Source of the DNA: Bacteroidota bacterium
GTDB lineage: Bacteria; Bacteroidota; Ignavibacteria; Ignavibacteriales; Melioribacteraceae
Reading direction: 5' to 3'
DNA length: 10,580 nucleotides
NCBI GenBank assembly: GCA_023453125.1
Contig: JAEXUB010000228.1
Coordinates: 1-10,580 of the forward strand
Shown here: positions 1-8,473 of the stretch, piece by piece
Position numbering within the stretch: the stretch's first letter is position 1
Layout: each line of letters begins with the position of its first letter
The notes under the pieces: model-generated
Told to the model about the DNA's origin: nothing
What the model saw: only the letters and a program-made list of their open reading frames with translations
The model's database searches: none
Position numbers and translations under genes: made by a program

Positions 1-3000
1 CCGGAGTATATTTTATTGCGTTGTCAATCAGGTTTATGAATAACTGGGATAACGAATACTGGTCCCCCATTATTACATCCCAACCGGCATTGTTTACAAT
101 TGAAAAATCGAGCGATTTAAGGATTGCAGTCTGCTTGAGCTCGTTAAATAATTTAATTAGAATATCGTAATAAAGACTGATTTTTTCGGGAAAGACTTCC
201 TGGTTGCCGGTCTGGATCTGCGACATATTAAGAATGGAATCAATAGTCCTTATAAGTCTCCGACCGCCGCTTTCAATAACTTCAAAACCTTCCTGGAGCT
301 CGGGAGAAATTTTTTCCTTAGTCTCCAACTTAAGCAGCGACGCATAGCTAAGTATTGTATTTATGGGAGTCCTGATTTCGTGCGACATCTGCGCAAGGAA
401 GTTTGACTTTAGAAGATTCGACTTTTCAGCCTGTTCTTTCGAATCAATAAGGGCCTTCTCAATACTCTTCCTTTCGGTAATGTTGTGCATAATCGCTACA
501 ATTGCATCCTTGCCGTTGTAGTTCATAATATTAGCGTTTGCCTCAATTTCAATTGGAGTCCCGTATTTGGAGACGTGCTGAATCTCAAAATTCTTCCACC
601 CTTTGTAGCCGAAAGTATCCGTTATATTGTGCCTGGCCTTATCAAAATCGGCTGTAATTTCTGAGAAAGGAAGGTTTATCATTTCTTCATAAGAATAGCC
701 GTACATTTCGCAGGCTTCATTATTTGCTTCAAGCACAATATGATTTACCGGGTCAATCACAAGGATAGCGTCGTGTGCGTTTTCAAAGAGACCGCGATAA
801 TCTTTTTCCGATTGAAGGAGTTTCTTTTCGGCTTCAATTTTTTCTTCAAGGGATTGCTCAAGCACCCTGTTGAGGGCCTTAATTTTACGCATCCTTAAAT
901 CGTACGCAAGCCACGAAATAAGAAAGATTGCAATAACCGAAAGGCTTATAAACCACCAGGTTTTATAGTAGGGGGTGTTTATTACAAAACTGTATGAAAC
1001 CGGAGAGGCGTTCCAGAGCCCGTCGTCGTTGCACGCCATTACTTTAAATGTATAGCTCCCGGAGGGAAGATTTGTATATGTCTCGTAATTTTTATCAGTA
1101 GGACCTCTCCACTCTTTATCGAAATTCTCAAGTATATATTTATAGCGGACTTTAGAGGGATTGGAAAGAGAGACTCCGATAAATTCCAATGTTATATGGT
1201 TCATATCATAAGGAAGTTTAAGATCGGAAGGAAGCAGCGGATTTACATCAGTATTTCCATATGGGGAGAGATCTTCCTTTTTGTAAAAAATAGTAAAATT
1301 CTTAATACGGGTTAAAGGTTCAACAGAATTTAATTTAAAACGGGAGGGATCGCATTTAATCAGCCCCTTATTAGTGCCGAACCATAAAATTCCATTGTCA
1401 TCCTTTAACGAAGCCGACTGGTTATACTCCGCATGAGGAATACCATCCTCCTTATTGAAGTTTTTAATAACAATACGCCCCTTATAAAAATCATCCAGCA
1501 TTAGAACTGCCAGCCCCAACTGTGTCCCAATCCAAAGATGGTTAAAATCGTCTTCTTCGGCAAGGAAGAGGAAATCGCTTATTAAACCCTCCTTAATTGA
1601 TATCCTATCCCCTTCAATTTCCTTTTTATTATTAAGCCGGAGCCTGTAGAGCCCGTCTCCAAGCGTGGCAGCCCAGATACCTCCCCTTGAATCTATTTTA
1701 AATTGGATAATCTCTTTTCTAACTAAAGAATTTGAATAAGGAAATTTTAACATTTCCCCCTTCGAAATAACCATCATTCCGGTTCCGGTAGAAAGCCATG
1801 TATTTCCATCATTATCAATTGTAATACCGAGAGCCTCTCCCTTTAAGAGCCCCTCTTTTTCGCTGAACTGCGTAATTTTCACTCCGTCCCATTTATAGAA
1901 GCCCTTTTCAAAACTGCCAAACCATAAATGCTTATTTTTATCTTCAATTATATTAGAAAATCCCCCGTCAATAACTTTTTCGAACCTGGAATTACGGTAT
2001 TTGAACATCCCCTCCCGGGTAGCAATCCACAGATTACCCCATTTATCCTGCCTGATATTATAATACTGCTTCACATTCATCTGTTTTTGTTTTTCGAAAG
2101 GAATTATTTTCCCTTTCGCATCAACATTAAAAATTCCGGCTCTGTCTGTAACCACCCAAATCTTTTTATTATAATCCTGATGCACGCACCATACAAGATT
2201 TTCTTCTAATCCGGAATTCTTATCGTATTTAATGAATATATTATTGCTGTAAAAATCTAATCCCTCATCCGTTCCAAACCAGATATTATTCTCGGTATCC
2301 TGAAATACGGTATAAATAAGCCCTGTACTCAGTCCGTTTTTCTGGCTCAATTCTTCAAATTTCTTTCCGTCGTAACTAACAACGCCAAAATCGCGTACAG
2401 AAAACCAGAGCCTTCCCCCCTTTGTTTCGTGAATGCGGAGAATATATTCTTTCTCAAGAATGGAATTTGCACTGTATTTTTTGAATGAATCATTTTCAAA
2501 GTAAAAAAGACCGTTAATTGTAGGAGCCCAAATTCTGTTTTTTGAATCAACAAATACCTGCCTGATAGTGTTTTGAGCCACTTTAAATGGAAGAGAGAAA
2601 TTCCTGATTGAGTTCTTGCTAATTCTCTGTATAACAGCGCCATTAGTAACCCAAAGCGACCCGTCGCCGCTTTCGGCAATGCTTCTAATTTCCTTTAATA
2701 CCGGCATTCCTCCAATTGTCTCTATCCGGGTGAATTTACCGTCATATCTGATTAATCCCTTTACGCCTCCGAACCAGTAGACTCCATTCTTATCCTCTTT
2801 CATTGTTATAATATCGGGATCAGGGAGTCCGGCGTCAGTTCCATAATATATTACTCTCTCTCCATCGTACTTGGCAATTCCATTATAGGAACAGAACCAG
2901 ATAATTCCTTTAGAATCTTTATAAAGACTATAAATGTTTTCAGGTCTAATCCTATCATCTCCGAATTGGAATGGAGTAAAGGTCTTGCCGTCGTAAACAA

Positions 3001-3187
3001 GCACCGCACTCCCCTGCGAACCGAGAATAATCTCTCCCTTACTGTTCTGTACAATGGAGCTTATCTGAGTCTGGATTAGTCCCTGTTCTGTAGAAATATG
3101 TTTAATATTGTATTTCTGGGCAAAGAGATTGGAAATGCCTGCGGCAAGGAGAAAGACTGTAAGGTATGATAGAATCCGTTTATCCAA
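1..3187 (-). CDS. Periplasmic-propeller sensor histidine kinase (Reg_prop / Y_Y_Y / PAS / HisKA), 3' part beyond the window
   Basis: This reading frame stays open from 3187 to the left edge (1062 codons) and continues outside the window. The inferred start is TTG at 3187-3185: an in-frame TAA lies six codons upstream, no ATG lies near, and the TTG begins a good signal peptide (about 1-23, ending LFA before Q24). Residues 25-615 carry about 14 Reg_prop-like blades (IWFGT.GL, LWIATREGMFKY, ILWFGTNKGL), enough for two seven-bladed propellers. A Y_Y_Y domain follows (about 663-735, with LPSGSYTFKV), then one membrane helix (744-762), a charged coiled-coil linker (765-795) and a PAS domain (797-905, ending HNITERK). 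HisKA has the phosphoacceptor H936 in MSHEIRTP. The ATPase N-box NLIDNAIKYTP falls at the cut. By family knowledge it senses an extracytoplasmic ligand, often a glycan, and autophosphorylates. Whether receiver and AraC-type domains follow (hybrid HTCS) cannot be seen, and the ligand is unknown. No clear ribosome binding site is visible. Confidence 0.93.
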   Translation of the reverse strand, partial: MDKRILSYLTVFLLAAGISNLFAQKYNIKHISTEQGLIQTQISSIVQNSKGEIILGSQGSAVLVYDGKTFTPFQFGDDRIRPENIYSLYKDSKGIIWFCSYNGIAKYDGERVIYYGTDAGLPDPDIITMKEDKNGVYWFGGVKGLIRYDGKFTRIETIGGMPVLKEIRSIAESGDGSLWVTNGAVIQRISKNSIRNFSLPFKVAQNTIRQVFVDSKNRIWAPTINGLFYFENDSFKKYSANSILEKEYILRIHETKGGRLWFSVRDFGVVSYDGKKFEELSQKNGLSTGLIYTVFQDTENNIWFGTDEGLDFYSNNIFIKYDKNSGLEENLVWCVHQDYNKKIWVVTDRAGIFNVDAKGKIIPFEKQKQMNVKQYYNIRQDKWGNLWIATREGMFKYRNSRFEKVIDGGFSNIIEDKNKHLWFGSFEKGFYKWDGVKITQFSEKEGLLKGEALGITIDNDGNTWLSTGTGMMVISKGEMLKFPYSNSLVRKEIIQFKIDSRGGIWAATLGDGLYRLRLNNKKEIEGDRISIKEGLISDFLFLAEEDDFNHLWIGTQLGLAVLMLDDFYKGRIVIKNFNKEDGIPHAEYNQSASLKDDNGILWFGTNKGLIKCDPSRFKLNSVEPLTRIKNFTIFYKKEDLSPYGNTDVNPLLPSDLKLPYDMNHITLEFIGVSLSNPSKVRYKYILENFDKEWRGPTDKNYETYTNLPSGSYTFKVMACNDDGLWNASPVSYSFVINTPYYKTWWFISLSVIAIFLISWLAYDLRMRKIKALNRVLEQSLEEKIEAEKKLLQSEKDYRGLFENAHDAILVIDPVNHIVLEANNEACEMYGYSYEEMINLPFSEITADFDKARHNITDTFGYKGWKNFEIQHVSKYGTPIEIEANANIMNYNGKDAIVAIMHNITERKSIEKALIDSKEQAEKSNLLKSNFLAQMSHEIRTPINTILSYASLLKLETKEKISPELQEGFEVIESGGRRLIRTIDSILNMSQIQTGNQEVFPEKISLYYDILIKLFNELKQTAILKSLDFSIVNNAGWDVIMGDQYSLSQLFINLIDNAIKYTP

Positions 3188-3309
3188 AATTTTAAACCGG
3201 ATTTATTATAGATGACTTTTAATAAATTATCGGAATAATAATCAGGAATTTTAGTTCTAATTGCACAAATTCGTAATTTTTTATTTTAAAATCATTTAAC
3301 CGGAAATTA

Positions 3310-3336
3310 TTCATTTTAGAAAATACTTCATTTTAG
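3310..3336. repeat. Short direct repeat (10 bp, 17-bp period) between dGTPase and sensor kinase genes
   Basis: The 10-mer ttcattttag occurs at 3310-3319 and again at 3327-3336, so the copies are 17 bases apart start to start, in an AT-rich gap. They lie about 120-150 bases upstream of the sensor start at 3187. The rest of the 207-base gap (3188-3394) is AT-rich; I see no gene and no convincing hairpin-plus-T-run terminator after the dGTPase gene, so read-through into the sensor gene is possible. A tandem regulator site is one reading; chance in low-complexity sequence is another. Confidence 0.35.
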
Positions 3337-3394
3337 GATAAGCCCCGGTTTCTGTTTTTCATTGGCCGGAGAAATATAAAAGAAGCAGGCCTTA

Positions 3395-4666
3395 TTAAAG
3401 AACTTCCACCATAGATCCGTAGCCCGAATCGAACAGGCGGCGGTAGGTCCGCATGGCGTAGCTGTCTGTCATTCCCGACATATAATCGCAAATCATCCGT
3501 GCCTTCATATTCGGATTTTCTTCGCTTCTGATGTATTTGTCGTCAAAATCGGGAAGAAGCTTAATTCTCGATTTGGTACTTATATAATTCTCTTCGAATA
3601 AGCGGAAGAGCTTTTCAATCATCATATTCCCCTTAAACTCAATCTGGTGCAGCTGTGCCGACTGGAAAACCAGTTCAACCGAGATTCTCTTATAGAGCTG
3701 GGCTTTCTGATATATTTCATCGTCAATTACAATGTTATAGCGGTATCGGTTGGTCTTACTGCTCATAAAATTTTCTGTTTCTTCAATCTTTACTGCCTGG
3801 ATAAAATCACCAATCTGGCTTCCGAATTTAGCCTTGAATTTTCCCGCCTTCATCCAGTCCAGCATATTGGTAATAAGAGAAAACTGTTCAGGGGTAATCG
3901 CATTTTCATTCGCCCTCTGCCAGGAGGCAAGCCTTTCTATCGTAAGAAATCCGCCGGAGATGCTGTCAACAATGTCATTTATAGCATATGCGGTATCGTC
4001 GGCCCAGTCCATAATCTGACATTCAACGCTGCGGAAAGAGTTTATTTCCTCTTCTCCAAGCCTGCTGTTTATATCCTCATTCTCAAAAGCGAATTTAAGG
4101 TACTCATCCTGCTCGTCATACAGAAAATGATTAAATGGATTATCGAATGTGCGGTAGAGCCTTTTGTATTTAAGTATTCCGTCAAGGAATGCCCGCGTTG
4201 GATTCATTCCTTTTCTCTTATTGTCATCCCGGTAGAATGTTTCAGTAATCGATCTTAAAGTCTGGGCATTTCCCTCATACCCGCCGTATTCTTTCATCAG
4301 CACATTCAGTTTTCGTTCCCCTGCGTGGCCAAAGGGAGGATTCCCGAGGTCGTGTGTAAGGCATACAGATTCCACAAGGTCCGGGTCGATGAAATATTTA
4401 TCGTTAAATAATTTGGTGTTATGTTTAAAAATGAAATTACAGATAGACCTTCCTATCTGCGCCACCTCAATTGAATGGGTAAGACGCGTCCGGTAGAAGT
4501 CGTACTCGCCGGGAAGAAAGACCTGAGTCTTTCCCTGCAGGCGCCTGAATTCCGATGAGTGGATTATACGGTCCCTGTCTATCTGAAAATGGGTTCTGTA
4601 CTCGCTGCCGCGGGTGCTCTCTTTAATGCGGGCATAATCAAAATCGTTATAGAAACTATTCTTCAT
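3395..4666 (-). CDS. dgt: dGTPase-like deoxynucleoside triphosphate triphosphohydrolase (HD domain)
   Basis: This 423-residue cytoplasmic protein belongs to the dGTP triphosphohydrolase family, which hydrolyses dNTPs to the nucleoside plus tripolyphosphate and limits the dNTP pool. The metal-binding HD signature is complete: H64 in RLTHSIEVAQ, H105-D106 in LTHDLGNPPFGHAGE, and a later Asp in WADDTAYAINDIVD (about 223-224). H114 and E117 of GHAGE match conserved catalytic positions, and EGNAQTLR (131-138) is a typical family motif. FRRLQGKTQVF near the N-terminus (40-50) is also typical. Length is normal for the shorter dGTPase-like subfamily (E. coli Dgt is about 505). The start is ATG with no evident Shine-Dalgarno; the upstream bases are AT-rich. 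It is divergent from the cation transporter and lies 207 bases upstream of the sensor kinase on the same strand. Specificity within the family (dGTP versus general dNTPase) cannot be decided from sequence, so the gene symbol is by family only. Confidence 0.93.
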   Translation of the reverse strand: MKNSFYNDFDYARIKESTRGSEYRTHFQIDRDRIIHSSEFRRLQGKTQVFLPGEYDFYRTRLTHSIEVAQIGRSICNFIFKHNTKLFNDKYFIDPDLVESVCLTHDLGNPPFGHAGERKLNVLMKEYGGYEGNAQTLRSITETFYRDDNKRKGMNPTRAFLDGILKYKRLYRTFDNPFNHFLYDEQDEYLKFAFENEDINSRLGEEEINSFRSVECQIMDWADDTAYAINDIVDSISGGFLTIERLASWQRANENAITPEQFSLITNMLDWMKAGKFKAKFGSQIGDFIQAVKIEETENFMSSKTNRYRYNIVIDDEIYQKAQLYKRISVELVFQSAQLHQIEFKGNMMIEKLFRLFEENYISTKSRIKLLPDFDDKYIRSEENPNMKARMICDYMSGMTDSYAMRTYRRLFDSGYGSMVEVL

Positions 4667-4687
4667 ATATTATTTGTTTTATTTGTA

Positions 4688-4704
4688 TTGCGTAAATTTA
4701 GCAA
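4688..4704. promoter_or_regulatory. Imperfect palindrome in the divergent dGTPase / cation transporter promoter region
   Basis: The 17 bases TTGCGTAAATTTAGCAA form an imperfect inverted repeat: outer TTGC/GCAA arms around a TAAATTTA core, with 6 of 8 symmetric pairs matching. It lies in the only spacer (4667-4736) between two divergent starts, where an operator for either gene would be expected. The same spacer has TTTG at 4682-4685 and TATTTTG at 4707-4713, a loose and one-base-short resemblance to the Bacteroidota -33/-7 promoter, which I do not call as a promoter. Regulator identity is unknown. Confidence 0.25.
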
Positions 4705-4736
4705 ACTATTTTGAAATATATTTAATAAAGAAAAGC

Positions 4737-5642
4737 ATGGCACATAATCATAACCACACCCCCTCTTCAACAACGGGAAGGCTTATTGCAACAATACTGC
4801 TCAATTTTCTCACTTCCCTGGCAGAAATTATAGGGGGCATTCTATCGGGAAGCCTTTCACTGATATCGGACGCGCTCCATAACCTGAGCGACGGCGTATC
4901 GGTGATTATAAGCCTTATAGCGCTGAAGCTTAAGAAAAAAGATATTTCCCTTAAACACACATTCGGCTTAAAGAGGGCCGAAATTCTGGCTGCTGTCTTT
5001 AATGCCTCAACACTCATTGCCATTTACATTTTCCTCTTTTATGAGGCGGTTAAAAGGCTCTACTCCCCTGCTGTAATAGAACCGGAGGCAATGGTTATTG
5101 TTGCCGCCGCCGGGCTTATTTCCAATATTGCCGGCACACTGCTGCTTAAAAAAGATGCCGAGAAGAGTATGAACATACGCTCTTCATATATCCATCTTCT
5201 TAGCGATTCGGTTGCTTCTGTTGCCGTTATTCTGGGGGGACTGGCAATTATGTGGTGGAATGTCTACTGGCTTGACCCGGTACTTACTATTTTAATAGGG
5301 ATCTATATCGTTAGGGAAAGCTTTGTAATTCTTATGGAAGCAGTCCACATTCTTATGGAAGGAGCCCCCGCAGATATTTCAATGGAGGAGATTCGGCGGG
5401 AAGTGGAAAAATTCGAAGAAGTGGCGGACATTCATCACGTGCATCTCTGGATGGTGGGGGAAAACGATGTTCACCTTGAAGCGCATATAAATCTTGCCGA
5501 TATGAGCATAAGCCAAAGCGGAATTGTGAGGAATAAAATCGAAAATATGCTTAACGCAAAATTCGGCATAAACCATATCACACTTCAGTTTGAATGCAAC
5601 GAATGCGGCGGAGCCGGATTATTGGGAAAGGATTCACACTAA
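4737..5642 (+). CDS. Cation diffusion facilitator family transporter (CzcD/ZitB-like, probable zinc efflux)
   Basis: This 301-residue inner-membrane antiporter probably exports Zn(II), and possibly Co or Cd, in exchange for protons. Six hydrophobic helices span about 16-220, followed by a cytoplasmic CDF C-terminal domain. Both transport-site motifs have the zinc-type HxxxD form: H48/D52 in DALHNLSDG (helix 2) and H153/D157 in IHLLSDSV (helix 5). The short N-terminal HNHNH and the C-terminal HHVHLW are further plausible metal ligands, and the C-terminus carries CNEC. I chose ATG 4737 because it gives the usual MAHNHNH-type start and family length. An in-frame TTG at 4674 would add 21 residues of atypical sequence and occupy the promoter gap. 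Only a weak purine-rich stretch precedes the ATG. The stop codon abuts the 5646-5670 hairpin. Metal preference is inferred from motifs. Confidence 0.92.
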   Translation: MAHNHNHTPSSTTGRLIATILLNFLTSLAEIIGGILSGSLSLISDALHNLSDGVSVIISLIALKLKKKDISLKHTFGLKRAEILAAVFNASTLIAIYIFLFYEAVKRLYSPAVIEPEAMVIVAAAGLISNIAGTLLLKKDAEKSMNIRSSYIHLLSDSVASVAVILGGLAIMWWNVYWLDPVLTILIGIYIVRESFVILMEAVHILMEGAPADISMEEIRREVEKFEEVADIHHVHLWMVGENDVHLEAHINLADMSISQSGIVRNKIENMLNAKFGINHITLQFECNECGGAGLLGKDSH

Positions 5643-5670
5643 AAAAAGTGCCCGCCTTAAGCGGGCACTT
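5641..5670. terminator. Rho-independent terminator between convergent genes (strong on minus strand)
   Basis: AAGTGCCCGC (5646-5655) pairs perfectly with GCGGGCACTT (5661-5670) around a 5-base loop. Read on the minus strand the stem is followed by a run of T (complement of the A run at 5641-5647), a classic intrinsic terminator for the 5682-8462 gene, whose stop lies 11 bases away. On the plus strand the hairpin starts right after the transporter stop codon but is followed only by an imperfect AT-rich tract, so termination in that direction is likely weaker. Confidence 0.88.
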
Positions 5671-5681
5671 AATATTAACTT

Positions 5682-8462
5682 TTATTTTAACAGCACCATC
5701 TTTTTGGTAAGCAGTGCATTATTGGTCTGAAGCGCATAAATATAAATTCCCGTTGCAACTTTACGTCCCGCATTATCGTCGGCCCGCCATTGAATCTCGT
5801 AACTTCCGGCAGACTGTCTTGTATTAACTAAAGTCTTAACCTCTCTTCCGAGCTGGTCATAAATTTTAAGCGTAACGCGTGTCTCTGCAGGAATTGAATA
5901 TTTAATAATTGTAGAAGGATTAAAAGGATTTGGATAATTCTGCGATAATGTATATTCTTTCGGCAATCCGGAATTGTTTTCCACGGCAACCTGTCCGTCG
6001 AACTTGCCTGTAAAAGCGCCTCTTCCGTGTGTTCCAACCGCAATTGTGCCGTCAATTCTTCTTGGCCATAGATATTCAACTACAACATTTCCTATTGTCG
6101 ACTGTGCTTCCTGGACCCATACTGTTGAAGCGCCGTTAAGTGCGTATGTTGAGTAAACACCTGTGCTTGTTCCTACGGCAAATGCTTTTCCTCCATTATA
6201 TTGAAGTATAACAGCAGATCTTATTGAAGGAGCAACTGCCCCGCCTCTCAGATTGCCCGAAACGTCGGTCCAGGTTCCCCCGGCGTCATTTGAATACCAT
6301 AAACAGCGCACGCCGTAATTTGATATTACTGCCAAAATCTCGTTACCGTTATCTGGATTTACAGCTATCTGGTGAATGTAAGAACTGGCAGGTACATCTG
6401 TGGTTGTATAGGCAGGAGTAATTTCCACCGGCGCTGTTGAAGTCTTGCTGTTTGTAAGTTTAAAAATCCTCGGCTGCGCATAGTAGTTATAGACCCCCAT
6501 ATACACAACGTTCGAAGGGTTTGATCTTGAAACGGAAACACAGGATATTATATCATCCGAAGCAAGGCCAAGGCTTACAGAAGACCAGGCCGCCTTAACA
6601 ACATTCGGGAAAGGAATCTGAACATTATTATTCCTCATCAGTTTATTGCCAGCCAAATAGTACATATAGTTTTCATCGCTCGGGTCAACGGTATAAGGAT
6701 TTATGAACATCTGTCCCTTTGCCACTGATGTATCAGGTGTAATCTCTCCATCGTAACTCATATTATCCCCTGCATAAGAATATCGATGCAGAGTGCCGTT
6801 TTGCGAAGAAACATATGCTTTAGTAGTGCCCATATAGCAGTATGAACCATCGCCGGATGAAAGGTCTGTAGAGGCGAAAGATGAATTTGCCGCTTTAAAA
6901 TAGGGTGTGCCGTTATCCTGAGTGCCCCCCATAATTTTTGTGTCGTTTGCCGTTTCCTTAAGAGACACTGTATAGAACTGTGTAACGTTGTAACCTTTAT
7001 TTCCGCTAACCCAGGGGAAATATGTTGCGTATGTCTGAGTGGTAATATCGGAAGCAATGCTAATTCCTCCGTCGTGCCCTACAATTGCTTTGTTAGGATT
7101 ATTTTTATCAAAAACTACAGTATGAATATCCGGATGCAGCCCCGGGTAGAAAAACTCTGTCGGATGATACCCTCCGATCCAGTTGAGTTTTTGGCTTGTA
7201 GGTTTGGTTGCAAAACCATCCAGAGAGCGGAACAAACTTGTAGCCCCCAGAATAACCAGATTATCGTTTGTAGGATGGACCCCTACTGTAACATTATAAT
7301 TCCCCTGTGTATCGATATAGTCGGTTCTTGCCGTTCCCCAATAAGGAAGATTAGCCGTAAGGTTTGTTGATGCCAATGTTGACAAATTAAACTTATAAAG
7401 ATAAACGTCTTCCCTGCTTGTTATGGGATTTGTAGTTCTTGTTGTAAGCATCAGGTATGCAACATTGTTGTTCATACCTATATTGCCTCTGTGGTAAGTC
7501 GCCGGCATTGAAGCAGGAGTTACATTCGTCCAGCTGTCCCCGTTGTTTGTGGAGATGAAAACACCGTTATCGGGATCATCTGAAGCATAACCTGAAGGAC
7601 GTGCATTAGAAAGATAGGCCATCAAAACACCATTGCTGTTAACTGCCACGTCTACATACGAATGCTGATTAAGCCCTCCTTTATATTGAGTTGTCCAGCT
7701 AGTCCCCTGATTTGTGGAGCGCATTACATAACCGGCGTGTGAAGCGACGTAGATATAACCGTTAACCGGGCTGACTACAACCCTGGAAGTATAAGAAAAA
7801 TAGCTGTTCCAGCTTGTAGCAGAAGCCGGGGACATATTCGTCCAAGTCTCTCCATTATCGGTTGACTTATAGAAGCCGCCTCCGTAAAAAAATGCTTTAT
7901 ACCCTCTATCTGCAGCACTGTTTCCGTAATACTCACCTGCAGTATAATACCAGATATTCGTAAAACCGGGGCGCGGATCCTGAGCGATTGATGTTACGCT
8001 TAAGGCTTCCGTGGAAGATGTCTTCATCACCCACGAATTACCTCCGTCGGTCGATTTCCAGATGCCGCCTGAGACACCGCCGGCAATAATAACATTGGAA
8101 TTCGCAACGTCAATTCCAATTGCCCTTGTTCTTCCCCCCACATCATAGGGGCCTGCTTCCTGCCAGGAGATTGACCTTGTACCGGCACTCTTTCCGAGCA
8201 TTCTTTCTCTGTTAGGCATTCCCTGCGCATATTCAAGTTCTCTTTCCCTTACATTATCAGGAATTGAGTTTGTAACCGGATTTCTTAACATTCTGAAATA
8301 GTATTCAGCGCGCTTGTCCGATATTTCAGTTCTGTACTGTGGATTTTTCTTTATCCGCTGAACTTTTTTAATATCGCTTGAGGATTCCGGATTAAACAGA
8401 AATAATGACGCCGCGAAACCGGCAAACAGTAAGAAGTACGCAATTAAATTTCTCTTTTTCAT
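5682..8462 (-). CDS. Secreted Asp-box (BNR/sortilin-like) propeller protein with T9SS type A sorting domain
   Basis: This 926-residue exported protein starts with a Lys/Arg-plus-hydrophobic signal segment (MKKRN, then about 6-23), although the cleavage site is not obvious. The body (about 100-815) is a repeated beta-propeller with Asp-box motifs: KSTDGGNSW (136-144), KSTDNGETW (199-207), RSTNQGTSW (248-256), ISTNNGDSW (303-311) and YSNDAGGTW (723-731). It also has landmarks seen in related BNR/WD40-like secreted proteins: GGRTRAIGID, GGTQDNGT (512-519) and THGRGAF near the last blade. Residues 833-926 are a T9SS C-terminal sorting domain (SQNYPNPFNPST, KIYDQLGREVKTLV, terminal KKMVLLK), which routes the protein through the outer membrane and is normally removed. 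No catalytic residues are recognised; adhesion, glycan binding or hydrolysis are all possible. It follows the lipoprotein gene by 10 bases, so is probably co-transcribed with it. Confidence 0.9.
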   Translation of the reverse strand: MKKRNLIAYFLLFAGFAASLFLFNPESSSDIKKVQRIKKNPQYRTEISDKRAEYYFRMLRNPVTNSIPDNVRERELEYAQGMPNRERMLGKSAGTRSISWQEAGPYDVGGRTRAIGIDVANSNVIIAGGVSGGIWKSTDGGNSWVMKTSSTEALSVTSIAQDPRPGFTNIWYYTAGEYYGNSAADRGYKAFFYGGGFYKSTDNGETWTNMSPASATSWNSYFSYTSRVVVSPVNGYIYVASHAGYVMRSTNQGTSWTTQYKGGLNQHSYVDVAVNSNGVLMAYLSNARPSGYASDDPDNGVFISTNNGDSWTNVTPASMPATYHRGNIGMNNNVAYLMLTTRTTNPITSREDVYLYKFNLSTLASTNLTANLPYWGTARTDYIDTQGNYNVTVGVHPTNDNLVILGATSLFRSLDGFATKPTSQKLNWIGGYHPTEFFYPGLHPDIHTVVFDKNNPNKAIVGHDGGISIASDITTQTYATYFPWVSGNKGYNVTQFYTVSLKETANDTKIMGGTQDNGTPYFKAANSSFASTDLSSGDGSYCYMGTTKAYVSSQNGTLHRYSYAGDNMSYDGEITPDTSVAKGQMFINPYTVDPSDENYMYYLAGNKLMRNNNVQIPFPNVVKAAWSSVSLGLASDDIISCVSVSRSNPSNVVYMGVYNYYAQPRIFKLTNSKTSTAPVEITPAYTTTDVPASSYIHQIAVNPDNGNEILAVISNYGVRCLWYSNDAGGTWTDVSGNLRGGAVAPSIRSAVILQYNGGKAFAVGTSTGVYSTYALNGASTVWVQEAQSTIGNVVVEYLWPRRIDGTIAVGTHGRGAFTGKFDGQVAVENNSGLPKEYTLSQNYPNPFNPSTIIKYSIPAETRVTLKIYDQLGREVKTLVNTRQSAGSYEIQWRADDNAGRKVATGIYIYALQTNNALLTKKMVLLK

Positions 8463-8466
8463 TTTT

Positions 8467-8473
8467 TCCCTTT
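8467..8473 (-). promoter_or_regulatory. Ribosome binding site of the 926-residue T9SS cargo gene
   Basis: On the minus strand AAAGGGA lies five bases before ATG 8462 and overlaps the TGA stop of the preceding lipoprotein gene (8475-8473). The overlap supports translation from a shared transcript and confirms the start choice. Confidence 0.55.

Noticed and set aside
1928..3054. Short frames at 1928-2209 (+), 2347-2679 (-) and 2851-3054 (-)
   Set aside because: They lie inside the continuous sensor kinase frame, which carries regular propeller repeats across all three positions.
3361..3394. Possible terminator after the dGTPase gene using GGCC elements at 3364-3367 and near 3389
   Set aside because: GGCC is self-complementary and short, the arms do not extend, and there is no following T run on the minus strand.
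3647..4258. A 203-codon plus-strand reading frame opposite the dGTPase gene, and a second one at 3750-4019
   Set aside because: Both are fully antisense to a well-supported dGTPase gene with complete catalytic motifs, and their translations show no family features.
4682..4713. Bacteroidota-type -33/-7 promoter (TTTG ... TATTTTG) for the transporter
   Set aside because: The -7 element is one base short of TAnnTTTG and the region is AT-rich, so the match is not better than chance.
4674..4736. Upstream TTG start for the cation transporter, adding 21 residues
   Set aside because: The added segment is not typical of the family and would fill the divergent promoter gap; ATG 4737 gives the normal His-rich N-terminus.
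5682..8462. Sialidase assignment for the large Asp-box protein
   Set aside because: Asp-boxes are structural and occur in many propellers; I see no FRIP motif or arginine-triad context that would support sialidase activity.
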